Numbered from the stretch's first letter, positions 1 to 9,397 are shown. The stretch: 38,090 nt of DNA from an uncultured Clostridia bacterium (GCA_944380935.1 CALWJF010000110.1:1-38090), one strand, 5' to 3'. The notes: generated by a model from the sequence alone, not told the origin. Numbers and translations are program-made.

Positions 1-1529
1 GCGGTATTTTTACGAAAACAGCAGATGTCAGCGCGGATTTGGTAGGCAAAGTGGAACTGGGCATACCGGAAGATGACCCGCGTAACCCGGCGGTTATTGC
101 GGATAACGTCGGTGATAATGTCGGTGATGTTGCCGGTATGGGTGCCGATCTGTTTGATTCCAATGTGGCTTCTATGGTTTCTGCATTGGTGCTTGCGGCT
201 ACGTTGGACAGTGCGGGCGGTGTAGTCAATACGGCAATGGTTTTCTGCTATGCAGCATTAGGCTTGATCGCGTCAATTATCGGAATTGCAACTGCAAAAC
301 TTGGTAAAAAGGGGAATCCGACGCGAGCGCTGAATTCATCCACCTATGTTACAACTGCAGTATTCCTTATTCTGACAGCGGCAGCAACTGCATTGGTCGA
401 TGGCTTTGAGTGGCGGATCTGGGGTGCATCGGCGGTAGGTTTATTTGTGGGTGTCATCATTGGGATTGCGACAGACTATTTTACCGATGATTCTAAGCCG
501 ATCGTTAAGAAGGTGGCATCAGCATCAAGATCCGGTCCTGCATTTACAATTCTTTCGGGTGTTTCATATGGCTTTATATCCTCGCTGCCCGCTATGGTCG
601 GTATTGCAATATCTGCATTAGCTGCATATCAACTGTGTGCGCCGCTAGGGGATGGTTATGCAATGTTTGGGATTGCGATGTCCGCAGTTGGGATGCTTAG
701 TATTGTCGGCATGATTATTTCGAATGACGCATACGGCCCGATTGTAGATAATGCACGGGGGCTTGCAGAAATGGGCGGCCTTGGAGAAGATACGATTGCG
801 ATTGCAGATGAACTGGATAGTGCCGGGAATACGGTAAAAGCTGTTACAAAGGGCTTTTCGATTGCGGCGGCTGGGCTGACAGTAATTAGCTTGCTTGGGG
901 CATATATGAACGAAGTAAATGTCGCAGCAGCAGAAACTGGTGTGGCCGGGCTGTCCGGATTTGATATTATGAATCCTACCGTATTTTTTGGCTTGTTGAT
1001 CGGCGCGGCAATTCCCGCAATTTTTTCAGCTATGTTGATGTTGGGGGTTGACAAAAATGCCCAACGTATGATAAAAGAAATACATCGGCAGTTCCGTGAG
1101 ATTAAGGGACTGAAAGACGGCACGGAAGATCCGGAATATGACAAGTGCATTGATATTGCGACGGCGGGTGCATTACGTGAGTTAATTCCAGCGGGCCTTG
1201 TGGCAATTGTGTCTACAATTCTGGTTGGGTTTATCGGCGGTGTTTCTGCAATAGGCGGCTTCCTTGTGGGAAATATCGTCAGCGGTTTGTTGCTTGCCTT
1301 GTTTATGTCGAATGCTGGTGGCCTTTGGGATAATGCGAAGAAATATGTGGAGTCGGGCCATGAAGGCGGCAAAGGTTCGGATACACATAAGGCGGCAGTT
1401 GTCGGGGATACCGTGGGTGATCCTTTTAAGGATACGGCCGGCCCTTCAATTAATACGCAGATCACAGTTGTATCTCTGGTGGCTTCTCTGATGTCCACTC
1501 TGTTCCTTGGTTTCTCAATATTTGGTTGA
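1..1529 (+). CDS. hppA: Membrane-bound proton-pumping pyrophosphatase, C-terminal part
   Basis: This gene is cut by the window start; the first complete codon is at position 3. The enzyme hydrolyses cytoplasmic PPi and pumps ions across the membrane. The pyrophosphate/Mg-binding region is visible at the start (GIFTKTADVSADLVGKVE, then the EDDPRNPAVIADNVGDNVGD loop), and the C-terminal DTVGDPFKDTAGPSIN block is intact. Many hydrophobic spans lie between. The cation-selectivity motif reads GNTVKAVTKG, with Lys and Thr at the positions equivalent to 460 and 463 of the Carboxydothermus enzyme. Family knowledge assigns this pair to K+-independent H+-pumps. A PPi-dependent phosphofructokinase lies 9 kb downstream, consistent with PPi-linked energy metabolism. 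The next gene starts 12 bp after the stop, so the two are probably cotranscribed. Confidence 0.95.
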   Translation, partial: GIFTKTADVSADLVGKVELGIPEDDPRNPAVIADNVGDNVGDVAGMGADLFDSNVASMVSALVLAATLDSAGGVVNTAMVFCYAALGLIASIIGIATAKLGKKGNPTRALNSSTYVTTAVFLILTAAATALVDGFEWRIWGASAVGLFVGVIIGIATDYFTDDSKPIVKKVASASRSGPAFTILSGVSYGFISSLPAMVGIAISALAAYQLCAPLGDGYAMFGIAMSAVGMLSIVGMIISNDAYGPIVDNARGLAEMGGLGEDTIAIADELDSAGNTVKAVTKGFSIAAAGLTVISLLGAYMNEVNVAAAETGVAGLSGFDIMNPTVFFGLLIGAAIPAIFSAMLMLGVDKNAQRMIKEIHRQFREIKGLKDGTEDPEYDKCIDIATAGALRELIPAGLVAIVSTILVGFIGGVSAIGGFLVGNIVSGLLLALFMSNAGGLWDNAKKYVESGHEGGKGSDTHKAAVVGDTVGDPFKDTAGPSINTQITVVSLVASLMSTLFLGFSIFG

Positions 1530-1541
1530 TTTGGAGGAAAA

Positions 1542-2663
1542 ATGGAAATTCTATACGAAAATGTGCTGCAACTTTCTTGGCAGCATGTGGTAATGTGGCT
1601 CATTGGCGGTATTTTGATTTATCTTGCGATCAAGAAAGAAATGGAACCAACACTCCTTCTGCCGCTTGGATTTGGCACGCTTTTAGTCAACCTTCCCCTG
1701 TCTGGTGCAATCAATCAGGTTTTGGCGGATGGAAGCGTGCAGGAGGGTGCACTGAGTACATTGTTTGAGGCTGGAATATCGAATGAATTATTTCCGTTGA
1801 TTCTGTTTATCGGAATCGGGGCAATGATCGATTTCAGTCCGATTTTATCCAATCCGAAACTGATGATTTTCGGCGGAGCAGCACAGTTTGGTATTTTCCT
1901 TACACTTTGTCTTGCCTCCATGTTTTTTGATATCAATGATGCAGCCAGTATTGCAATCATTGGTGCCGCGGATGGCCCGACCTCTATTGTTGTGGCACAG
2001 AAGCTGCAGTCCAAATATCTTGGCGCCATTATGGTGGCTGCGTATTCCTACATGGCGCTGGTACCCATTATTCAGCCGCCGGTAATCAAGCTGTTAACAA
2101 CCAAAAAAGAGCGCTTGATTCGGATGCCATACGCACAGAGACCGGTTTCCAAACTGACTAAAATTCTTTTCCCGATTATTATTACCCTGGTGGCGGGTAT
2201 TGTTGCGCCGGCATCTGTATCATTGATCGGCTTTTTGATGTTTGGCAACCTGATTCGTGAATGCGGCGTGCTTAACTCCCTGTCGGAGACAGCACAAAAA
2301 GTATTGGCAAATTTGATTACAATTTTCCTCGGTATTACCATTGCATCGCAGATGCAGGCAGAAAGCTTCTTGCGCCCAGAAACTTTGCTGATTCTTGGGC
2401 TTGGACTCGTCGCGTTTATCTTTGATACGGCAGGCGGTGTACTATTTGCGAAGTTCCTGAACCTGTTTATGAAGCAGAAGATTAATCCTATGATTGGTGC
2501 GGCGGGAATTTCCGCATTCCCAATGTCCGGACGTGTGGTGCATAAGATGGGATTGAAAGAAGACCCGCAGAATTTCCTGCTTATGCATTCGATTGGTGTA
2601 AATGTTTCGGGACAGATTGCGTCAGTAATCGCAGGTGGTTTGATTCTGAATTTCTTTATGTAA
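1542..2663 (+). CDS. Na+-translocating decarboxylase beta subunit (OadB/GcdB/MmdB family)
   Basis: The 373-residue polytopic membrane protein matches the beta subunit of sodium-pumping oxaloacetate/methylmalonyl-CoA/glutaconyl-CoA decarboxylases. This subunit decarboxylates carboxybiotin and exports Na+. The conserved IIGAADGPTSIVVAQ segment carries the Asp known to be essential in Klebsiella OadB, and the MPYAQRP loop and the C-terminal GAAGISAFPMSGRVVHK segment are also typical. The start is supported by TTTGGAGGAAAA just upstream. It sits between hppA and a small gamma-like peptide gene. No carboxyltransferase (alpha) or biotin carrier gene is in the window, so the substrate cannot be assigned; the partner must be upstream of the window or elsewhere. 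Confidence 0.9.
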   Translation: MEILYENVLQLSWQHVVMWLIGGILIYLAIKKEMEPTLLLPLGFGTLLVNLPLSGAINQVLADGSVQEGALSTLFEAGISNELFPLILFIGIGAMIDFSPILSNPKLMIFGGAAQFGIFLTLCLASMFFDINDAASIAIIGAADGPTSIVVAQKLQSKYLGAIMVAAYSYMALVPIIQPPVIKLLTTKKERLIRMPYAQRPVSKLTKILFPIIITLVAGIVAPASVSLIGFLMFGNLIRECGVLNSLSETAQKVLANLITIFLGITIASQMQAESFLRPETLLILGLGLVAFIFDTAGGVLFAKFLNLFMKQKINPMIGAAGISAFPMSGRVVHKMGLKEDPQNFLLMHSIGVNVSGQIASVIAGGLILNFFM

Positions 2664-2675
2664 AGGAGCGCGCAT

Positions 2676-2816
2676 ATGAAATTTAATCCGATGGCATTTA
2701 TAGATAATTTATATTATATGCTGGTGGGTATGGCCGGAATCTTAATTGTAATCGGCGTGATCATTCTGATTACCATGTTTCTGAATAAAGCGACCACACC
2801 GAAGAACAATTCGTAA
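2676..2816 (+). CDS. 46-residue single-span membrane peptide, OadG-like gamma subunit candidate
   Basis: This short gene starts 12 bp after the decarboxylase beta gene and is preceded by AAAGGAGCGCGC, a strong ribosome binding site. The peptide begins MKFNPMAFIDNLYYMLVGMA, has one hydrophobic helix at about residues 14-36, and ends in a short polar tail (NKATTPKNNS). Size, topology and position directly after beta match the small gamma (OadG) subunits that anchor Na+-decarboxylase complexes. The zinc-binding C-terminal tail of longer OadG proteins is absent, so assembly or stabilisation of the complex is the more likely role. The assignment rests on context and topology, not on a diagnostic motif. 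Confidence 0.65.
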   Translation: MKFNPMAFIDNLYYMLVGMAGILIVIGVIILITMFLNKATTPKNNS

Positions 2817-2838
2817 AATTCATATGGAATTGGATGGG

Positions 2839-2887
2839 AAAACGCTTTTTGCAGGCCATATAAGGCGCAGAAAGCGTTTTGCTTTTT
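2839..2887 (+). terminator. Intrinsic terminator after hppA-oadB operon
   Basis: Perfect arms AAAACGCTTT (2839-2848) and AAAGCGTTTT (2871-2880) are followed by GCTTTTTG. It closes the hppA-beta-gamma unit. The rest of the 2888-3007 interval shows no gene. Confidence 0.75.
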
Positions 2888-3007
2888 GAACGTTGAAACA
2901 TAGCAGACAAGCGTATGATCAAGCGCAGGAAAAACGAAGGGATCCCTATACCGAAGTCGAAAAACAGGAATTTATGGGAATAAGGTGAGGTCGCTGTATT
3001 CTGGGGA

Positions 3008-3036
3008 TTGCAATATGTAGCAAATTATGTTAAAAT
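3008..3036 (+). promoter_or_regulatory. Sigma-A type promoter for hom
   Basis: TTGCAA (-35) and TAAAAT (-10) are separated by 17 bp, about 95 bp upstream of the chosen hom start. Confidence 0.6.
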
Positions 3037-3131
3037 AGTACGATTCTATCGAATTGCATCGTTAAAGTAAAATGAACTGGCTGTTTTTCCGGCCTTTAAA
3101 GGATGAAAATGGCAAAAGGGATGTGGAAAAA

Positions 3132-4349
3132 ATGATAAAAATCGCGATTTTGGGATTTGGGAACATAGGTTCCGGCGTTGCACAGGCAATTGAGTTAAAT
3201 CAGGACAAAATCGTGCAGGCAACCGGAGAAAAAATTGAATTGAAATATATCGTAGATATTGCGGATCTGTCAGCAAGTCCATATTGCGATCGGGTTGTCC
3301 GAGATTTTGCCGTGGTAGAGCAGGATCCGGAAATATCTATTGTTGTTGAAACAATTGGCGGCCAGCGGGTAGCCTATGATTATACGCGCCGGGCACTACT
3401 GGCAGGAAAGAATGTCGTAACGTCTAATAAAGAGCTGGTTTCTGAAAAAGGATATGAACTTCAGCAGATTGCAAAGGAAAAAGGTGTCAACTACCTTTTC
3501 GAAGCTGCGGTTGGCGGCGGAATTCCAATTCTCCGTCCCCTTACGCAGTGTCTTGCGATCAACCATATCCGAGAAATTTATGGAATTTTAAACGGTACGA
3601 CAAATTATATCCTTACCCGCATGTTTGGTGAAAATGCAGGATTTGAGGAAGCATTGCGGGAAGCACAGGCTTTGGGATATGCAGAGGCCAATCCGCAGGC
3701 AGATATCGACGGTATCGATGCTTGCCGTAAAATTGCCATTTTGGCGGATCTTGCATTTGGCGTAAATGTTTCCCCCGCGCAGATTTATACCGAAGGGATC
3801 CGCCGGATAACTGTGGCGGATACGGAATTTGCCCGGCAAAATGGTTATGTAGTTAAATTGCTGGGACGTGCGGTAAAACGTGCGGACGGTAAGATTTATG
3901 CGCTTGTTGCACCGCATCTGATCGAAAAGACGCGCCCGATTGCCGCAGTTTCCGGTGTTTTCAATGGGATTTGCGTCAATGGCGATCTCGTAGGTGAAAC
4001 GATGTTTTATGGTAGCGGGGCTGGCAAGTTGCCTACTGCGAGCGCCGTGACCGGTGATATTTTGGATATTGTTCGCAGACAGGGTACCTGTTGTACAGCA
4101 AGTTGGTCAGAGGGACGTGCAGATTATGTTGCCGATCTCGACGAAATGAATCTGGCCTATTTTATCCGTGTACATGCACAAGATGCTGTCCGATTCCAAA
4201 AGGCTTTCCCGGATGCGCAGCCTTTCGGTATTTGCGGGGATTCAGCAGGATTTTTGACGGAAGTGTTACCAACCGTGCAGGTCAATAGCCGGTTAGAAGC
4301 GTTGTCCTCCAAGGGTGTGGAGATTTTATCAAAGATCCGGAAGCTGTAA
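3132..4349 (+). CDS. hom: Homoserine dehydrogenase
   Basis: The protein reduces aspartate-semialdehyde to homoserine with NAD(P)H, at the branch point of threonine, methionine and isoleucine synthesis. The N-terminus is a Rossmann nucleotide-binding segment (IAILGFGNIGSGVAQAI). The family signature GYAEANPQADIDGIDACRK with its catalytic Lys lies about midway, and GSGAGKLPTASAV closes the catalytic part. A short ACT-like region (about residues 330-405) suggests threonine feedback control. The start at 3132 is chosen because AAAAGGGATG lies upstream and the Rossmann fold starts immediately; an in-frame ATG at 3072 has no ribosome binding site. The length of 405 residues is slightly short for ACT-containing Hom proteins (about 430). 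It appears monocistronic, with its own promoter and terminator. Confidence 0.93.
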   Translation: MIKIAILGFGNIGSGVAQAIELNQDKIVQATGEKIELKYIVDIADLSASPYCDRVVRDFAVVEQDPEISIVVETIGGQRVAYDYTRRALLAGKNVVTSNKELVSEKGYELQQIAKEKGVNYLFEAAVGGGIPILRPLTQCLAINHIREIYGILNGTTNYILTRMFGENAGFEEALREAQALGYAEANPQADIDGIDACRKIAILADLAFGVNVSPAQIYTEGIRRITVADTEFARQNGYVVKLLGRAVKRADGKIYALVAPHLIEKTRPIAAVSGVFNGICVNGDLVGETMFYGSGAGKLPTASAVTGDILDIVRRQGTCCTASWSEGRADYVADLDEMNLAYFIRVHAQDAVRFQKAFPDAQPFGICGDSAGFLTEVLPTVQVNSRLEALSSKGVEILSKIRKL

Positions 4350-4371
4350 GTATTTAAATATGTCTTTAGAG

Positions 4372-4410
4372 ACCGCTTTTAGGGATTGATTTCCTCAAAA
4401 GCGGTTTTTG
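4372..4410 (+). terminator. Intrinsic terminator after hom
   Basis: ACCGCTTTT (4372-4380) pairs with AAAAGCGGT (4397-4405), followed by a T run. Nothing gene-like is seen between here and the ftsK promoter. Confidence 0.8.
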
Positions 4411-4588
4411 TATTGGCGGTGGGATTGGATAAATAAATTAGAACCCTTATCTGTGTGTTTTTACCAGTGCCATGAAAGAAAATGTAGAAAAGAGCAGTTT
4501 TTCGTAAAAAGACATAAAACTATGGCATTCATATCCCAGTGAAGTGAAAGAACCGGTTGAAATCCAAGACTTTTTCCGTATTTTTTGA

Positions 4589-4617
4589 TTGACTTCGTGT
4601 TGTAAAACATGTAAAAT
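4589..4617 (+). promoter_or_regulatory. Sigma-A type promoter for ftsK
   Basis: TTGACT and TAAAAT with a 17-bp spacer. The implied leader is about 115 nt before the ftsK start at 4739. Confidence 0.6.
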
Positions 4618-4738
4618 AAGAATGCAAATCAGATTTTGCTATTTGAGGGAAAAAGCGTCGGAAGTATCCGGCGTGTTTTATTGTAAATGGATTTTGTTGA
4701 CGGCCTGTTGCGCCGGTATGAATAAAGAAAGGAAAAGT

Positions 4739-7564
4739 ATGGCAACTGCTGCAAAGAAAACCGCCGTTTCCGAGAAAAACACGACGAGGAAACGCAAAGC
4801 TGCGCCGAAAAAAAATGCGCAGCCCAAAAGAAGCTCGAAAAATACGACAGGAAAACAAAAAATACAGGAACCGGTAAAACGGGATCAGCATCGGGAAGTA
4901 TGGGTTGTGGTAACTTTTTTTCTTTCCCTGATCCTGCTTTTTGCTATGTTGGGGGTTGATGGTGGAATTTTGACACCGCTTTCAAATTTCTTGAAGGGGC
5001 TTTTTGGATTCGGGGCGTACATCCTGCCGTTTTCTGTGTTGGCCAGCTGTGTAATCATTGTGTTTGCACATGGGAAGCCGATAGCGGTGCAGCTTGCCTG
5101 CGTTTTGATGCTTCCGGTACTTGTGGGAATGCTTGCACATCTGATTTTTGCTGATGTCGTGTTGGACGCACACGTGATTCCGACTTTGTATCAAACGGGA
5201 AAAACTTGGGCATCAGGAGGCGTTATATCTGGCGGATTGGCGGCACTGATGGCGGCGGGTATCAGTAATGTCTTGTCGATTGTCGTGGTATTTATCTTAC
5301 TGGCTTATGCCATGTTGCGCTGTATCAATATTCGTGTCAGCGATATAATCGATTTTTTTGTGGATATCCGGGAAGAATCACAGAAGAAGCGTTTTATCCG
5401 AGAAGAGTATGAATATGAAAATACGGACAATTTGCCCAGGGTTCATCATGAACCGCCGGCGCAGGAAATAAAAGCTGAAAAACGGCAAGCAAATGAAGAA
5501 CAGACAGCCGAATTGGAGAAAAAACGCAAGCGCCGCCTGATTGACATACCGCTTGATGATGCACCGCCTGTTATACAGGAGGTAAAAACCAATACAAGAC
5601 CTGTTAAAACTTCGCCGGCACAGGCGGCAAAGGAAGCGGAATCGCAACCGGAAAGCACACCGTTACCGCTCGAAGAATTGTTGGAATTGGAAAGAGAAAC
5701 AACGCAGGTGAACGCCGCTGCACCTACTACATCGGCTTCGCAGATATTGGAACCGATTGTGCTGGAAAATACGGCGCCACTTCCGGATTTATCGGAACTG
5801 GAGCCGCAGCCGCTGAGCGATGAAGAAGCGATGGAAGAACGTATAGGACTTGTAACGGACGCCTACAGCGTGCAGGATGCACAAACCCCGGATACTGTAA
5901 TGGATAAAGAAATGCCGTCTGAGCGGGAAGAATCGAATGGTTCCCAAGAAGAGAGATGGCCGGAGGAAAAGATTAACCATAAGACAGGAGATGACCAGCG
6001 TACACCGCTGCCAGCCAAAGAAGTATCCGCATGTTCCGATCCGGAACCGAATGTGTTGGATACGCATCAGCTTGTGACGGAAACGGTTGCATCGCCGATT
6101 CCAGAGGAACTTGCCAAAGCCAGCTATGATTTCCCTCCGGTCGAGCTGCTAAAAGAGGAGAGTTTTACGGCTACCGACGATGTCAGTGAAGAACTGCGAA
6201 CACGTTCCCATAAGCTGGCGGATACCTTGCAAAGTTTTGGCGTACAGGCGCAGATCAGCAACGTAATCCGTGGACCTTCGGTTACCCGTTATGAAATCCT
6301 GTTAGATCGCGGCGTTAAAATATCGCGTCTTACGGCGCTTCAGGATGATATAGCTCTGGCGCTTGGAGCGTCAGGCGTACGAATTGCTGCAATTCCAGAC
6401 AAGTCTGCTGTTGGTATCGAGGTGCCGAATAAAGTCGTACAAACTGTATTTTTGCGTGAAGTGTTAACCTCGCGCGCAATGAGCGAGAACAAATCCAAAC
6501 TTGCGTTTGCCCTTGGAAAAGATATCACGGGGGCGAGTATCATTGGCGATATCGCTAAAATGCCGCATATGCTGATAGCAGGTACAACGGGGTCCGGTAA
6601 ATCGGTGTGCATCAATTCGATCATCATCAGCCTGCTGTATCGCGCTTCGCCGGATGAAGTGCGTCTGATTATGGTTGACCCGAAGATGGTAGAATTGGGC
6701 AATTATAACGGTATTCCGCATCTGTTGGTACCGGTTGTAACTGATTACAAGAAAGCAGCCGGAGCGCTGAACTGGGCAGTTATGGAAATGGAGCGCCGGT
6801 ATAAGCGTATGTTTGAATTGGGAGCGCGGGATCTGGACGCATATAACAGCATTGCCAGCAAACGCGGAGAAGAGGTGCTTCCGCGGGTGGTAATTATTAT
6901 CGACGAACTTGCAGATTTGATGATGATGGCTGCAAAGGAAATCGAAGAAAGCGTGTGCCGTATTGCACAGAAAGCGCGTGCGGCTGGAATGCATTTGATT
7001 ATTGCAACACAGCGCCCTTCTGCGGATGTTTTGACCGGCCTGATGAAGTCCAACATTCCATCCCGTATTGCATTTGCCGTTGCCTCTCAGATTGAGTCCC
7101 GGATTATTCTTGACCAGAACGGCGCGGAGAAGCTGATCGGACGCGGGGATATGTTATATAATCCGCTGGGTATTCCCAAACCCTTGCGTGTGCAGGGCTG
7201 CTATCTGTCCGCTGCAGAGGTGGAAGCGGTTACAGAATATATTAAGCAGTCGGGTACGGCGCAGTATTCACAGGAGATCCTGGATCATATGGAACGTAGC
7301 GCCAGCGAAGAAGGCAGTCTGTATGAGGAGGATGAAGAGGCGGATGACCGCCTGGATGAAGCCATCGATCTTGTAATACAGTCCGGTCAGGCATCAGCGT
7401 CTATGTTGCAGCGTAAGCTGAAACTTGGCTATGCACGTGCCGGCCGCCTGATTGACCAGATGGAAAGCCGCGGGATTATTGGCCCTTCCGATGGTGCCAA
7501 ACCACGTCAGGTGCTCCTGTCCCGCACAGATTGGGCGGAAATGAAAGCCCGCCGCAGCCTTTAA
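4739..7564 (+). CDS. ftsK: DNA translocase FtsK/SpoIIIE
   Basis: The 941-residue septal DNA pump moves chromosomal DNA during division or sporulation. A Lys-rich leader (residues 1-50) precedes a block of four to five membrane spans (about 54-195). A long acidic, Glu/Pro-rich linker follows (about 210-500), then the alpha/beta motor. Walker A GTTGSGKS is at about 615-622, Walker B VVIIIDEL near 720, and the arginine-rich IATQRPSADVLTG segment is present. The C-terminal gamma winged-helix domain (about 860-941: DLVIQSGQASASMLQRKLKLGYARAGRLID...) reads orienting DNA sequences. The start at 4739 follows AAAGGAAAAGT; an in-frame ATG at 4718 is a possible alternative. The name spoIIIE would be equally valid, because the sequence alone does not separate the two roles. 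Confidence 0.95.
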   Translation: MATAAKKTAVSEKNTTRKRKAAPKKNAQPKRSSKNTTGKQKIQEPVKRDQHREVWVVVTFFLSLILLFAMLGVDGGILTPLSNFLKGLFGFGAYILPFSVLASCVIIVFAHGKPIAVQLACVLMLPVLVGMLAHLIFADVVLDAHVIPTLYQTGKTWASGGVISGGLAALMAAGISNVLSIVVVFILLAYAMLRCINIRVSDIIDFFVDIREESQKKRFIREEYEYENTDNLPRVHHEPPAQEIKAEKRQANEEQTAELEKKRKRRLIDIPLDDAPPVIQEVKTNTRPVKTSPAQAAKEAESQPESTPLPLEELLELERETTQVNAAAPTTSASQILEPIVLENTAPLPDLSELEPQPLSDEEAMEERIGLVTDAYSVQDAQTPDTVMDKEMPSEREESNGSQEERWPEEKINHKTGDDQRTPLPAKEVSACSDPEPNVLDTHQLVTETVASPIPEELAKASYDFPPVELLKEESFTATDDVSEELRTRSHKLADTLQSFGVQAQISNVIRGPSVTRYEILLDRGVKISRLTALQDDIALALGASGVRIAAIPDKSAVGIEVPNKVVQTVFLREVLTSRAMSENKSKLAFALGKDITGASIIGDIAKMPHMLIAGTTGSGKSVCINSIIISLLYRASPDEVRLIMVDPKMVELGNYNGIPHLLVPVVTDYKKAAGALNWAVMEMERRYKRMFELGARDLDAYNSIASKRGEEVLPRVVIIIDELADLMMMAAKEIEESVCRIAQKARAAGMHLIIATQRPSADVLTGLMKSNIPSRIAFAVASQIESRIILDQNGAEKLIGRGDMLYNPLGIPKPLRVQGCYLSAAEVEAVTEYIKQSGTAQYSQEILDHMERSASEEGSLYEEDEEADDRLDEAIDLVIQSGQASASMLQRKLKLGYARAGRLIDQMESRGIIGPSDGAKPRQVLLSRTDWAEMKARRSL

Positions 7565-7589
7565 ACGGCAGATTCTGAATAAAAATGGA

Positions 7590-7631
7590 ACCGTCTTTCC
7601 GGGGTATAATCTTCCGGAAAGGCGGTTTTTC
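7590..7631 (+). terminator. Intrinsic terminator after ftsK
   Basis: Arms ACCGTCTTTCCGG (7590-7602) and CCGGAAAGGCGGT (7614-7626) are followed by a T run. Confidence 0.8.
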
Positions 7632-7718
7632 TTGAAAGTCAGCTGAGAATTGGCCAGTATACGATATTGGAAAATCCGAAGATCATCTGATTTTATACGG
7701 CTCCTGAATCCGGGACTA

Positions 7719-7747
7719 TTGCAATTTGCGCTGGGGCATAGTATAGT
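7719..7747 (+). promoter_or_regulatory. Sigma-A type promoter for flavin reductase gene
   Basis: TTGCAA and TATAGT with a 17-bp spacer, 50 bp before the start codon at 7797. Confidence 0.6.
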
Positions 7748-7796
7748 AGAAAATAACGAAGAGAGAGCGTATAAAAAACAGTAAAGGAGAAGAAAG

Positions 7797-8306
7797 ATGA
7801 GTCAATTGCGTGCAGTTGCATTAAACGAGCTGGTTCTCGATCCTGCCCGTCTGTATCGGGATGCCTGGGGGTTGCTGACGGCCGGGACAAGGGAAGATTT
7901 TAACAGTATGACGGTTAGCTGGGGCTGTTTTGGAGAATTGTGGGGAAAGCCTGTGACACAGGTGTTTGTACGTGATAGCCGCTACACCTTTGAATTTATG
8001 GACAAAAGTGATTATTTTACCGTTTGTTTCTTTGAAAAAAAGATGCGTCCGCAGTTAATGGTTCTCGGTTCCCAATCGGGACGGGATATGGATAAGATGC
8101 ACGCTTCCGGATTTACTCCCGTATTTTTCCCCCATGGCATAGCCTATGAAGAAGCGGTTTTATGCTTGGTGTGTAGAAAGCTTTATGCGCACAACTTCAG
8201 CAAAGAAAATTTTTATGATCAAGAGATTTATCAGGAAATTTACGGGGAAGGCGGTTTCCATCGTGAATTTATCGCAGAGGTAGAAAAGGCTTACGTCAGA
8301 GCGTAA
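7797..8306 (+). CDS. Flavin reductase family (FMN-binding split barrel) protein
   Basis: The 169-residue protein belongs to the flavin-reductase-like FMN-binding family. It has the early AWGLLTAGTREDFNSMTVSWG segment, in which T/S residues normally hold the FMN phosphate, followed by a small beta-barrel and the FTVCFF strand. It is likely a cytoplasmic flavin-dependent reductase or electron carrier; the substrate is not evident. The ribosome binding site is AAAGGAGAAGAAAG. The 3' end overlaps the convergent prmA gene by 11 bp, so the two transcripts share antisense ends. A second, longer member of the same superfamily is encoded at 19726-20427. Confidence 0.8.
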   Translation: MSQLRAVALNELVLDPARLYRDAWGLLTAGTREDFNSMTVSWGCFGELWGKPVTQVFVRDSRYTFEFMDKSDYFTVCFFEKKMRPQLMVLGSQSGRDMDKMHASGFTPVFFPHGIAYEEAVLCLVCRKLYAHNFSKENFYDQEIYQEIYGEGGFHREFIAEVEKAYVRA

Positions 8307-9264
8307 GTTTGTATAATACCCAGTCGTTTTTTTCCTCTCGGACACATACGGTAAAGCCGATTTCCTCCAGCTTTTGGCGGACTTCCTGTGCGCGCGGGCC
8401 GATAATTCCGGAACATAATAACGTTCCATGCTCTGCCAGACAATCATGAAAGAGTTGGCGCATGGCAATGATAACATCGGCGACAATGTTGGCAACAATC
8501 AGGTTATATTTTTTTTCGCGTACTTTTTTATCTAACCAGGGCATTGTCAGAACATTGCCGCAATAGCCGTCGTAATAGGAGTCATCAAATCCATTGCGCT
8601 CCATGTTTTCATGGGTTGTTTTAAGACATCCTTCGTCAATATCGATGCACAGGACATGCCCGGCGCCGAGCAGCAACGCGGCAACAGAAAGGATACCGCT
8701 GCCGCAACCCATATCCAAAACGTTGTATCCCGGTTTAATACAGCTTTCCAGTTGTTCCAAACATAAGCGCGTAGTTTCATGGGAACCGGTTCCAAAGGAA
8801 GAAGCCGGATCAATTTCCAGAATGGACCGGCCTTGTGCATCGGCGATGGTTTCCCAGGAAGGTTTGATGAGCAGTCTGTTTCCAACGGGGAAAGGTTTGA
8901 AATATTTTTTATAATTGTTTGCCCAGTCCTCATCACGGACTGTTGAAAATTTTAATTCTAAATTTCCCAAAATTCCGGAAACATCCTGTCGTTTTAAATC
9001 GTCTAACATTTGTTGCACGGAAAGCAGCAACGCTTCACCTTGCGCATTTTTTTCCGGATAGATCTTAATACGGGTAGGCAGGTCGCGCAGTTTCATCAGG
9101 GAATCATCAACATAGTCCCAGTGGGGCGTCACAGTTTCCAAAAATTCGTTGAAATCATTGCTGTCCTCAATCGCAAACCCGCGGATACCCAGATCTTCCA
9201 ATGCGCTGACAAGCGTATCAATACCTTGGCTGGTTGTTTGAATCGTTACTTCAAAAAACTCCAT
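8296..9264 (-). CDS. prmA: Ribosomal protein L11 methyltransferase
   Basis: The 322-residue enzyme transfers methyl groups from SAM to ribosomal protein L11. The N-terminal L11-recognition domain occupies about the first 120 residues. The SAM pocket follows (VLDMGCGSGILSVAALLLGA), with the PrmA-type catalytic segment LIVANIVADVI and the preceding DPASSFGTGSHETTRLCL motif. The start at 9264 is chosen because GGAGGAACT lies just upstream; the frame stays open farther upstream, but the homology starts at MEFFEVTI. It has its own promoter (9338-9366) and is divergent from the membrane protein gene at 9553. The convergent 3' overlap with the flavin reductase gene is 11 bp. Confidence 0.93.
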   Translation of the reverse strand: MEFFEVTIQTTSQGIDTLVSALEDLGIRGFAIEDSNDFNEFLETVTPHWDYVDDSLMKLRDLPTRIKIYPEKNAQGEALLLSVQQMLDDLKRQDVSGILGNLELKFSTVRDEDWANNYKKYFKPFPVGNRLLIKPSWETIADAQGRSILEIDPASSFGTGSHETTRLCLEQLESCIKPGYNVLDMGCGSGILSVAALLLGAGHVLCIDIDEGCLKTTHENMERNGFDDSYYDGYCGNVLTMPWLDKKVREKKYNLIVANIVADVIIAMRQLFHDCLAEHGTLLCSGIIGPRAQEVRQKLEEIGFTVCVREEKNDWVLYKLTL

Positions 9265-9337
9265 AGTTCCTCCAGATTCCGGCTCAAATGCCTTTGTAGT
9301 TTCATTCCTGTTGCTGAAAAAGCCTTCAGCTTTGCCT

Positions 9338-9366
9338 ATTATAACATTTGTAAAGAAGGCTTTCAA
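9338..9366 (-). promoter_or_regulatory. Promoter for prmA
   Basis: On the minus strand, TTGAAA (9366-9361) and a consensus TATAAT (9343-9338) have a 17-bp spacer. Confidence 0.7.
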
Positions 9367-9397
9367 CAGAAAAGACTTAGAGGTTCTCACAGGAATG

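Noticed and set aside
656-1603. Long open frame antisense to hppA
   Set aside because: It mirrors hppA in composition and has no recognisable family or ribosome binding site; a codon-bias shadow.
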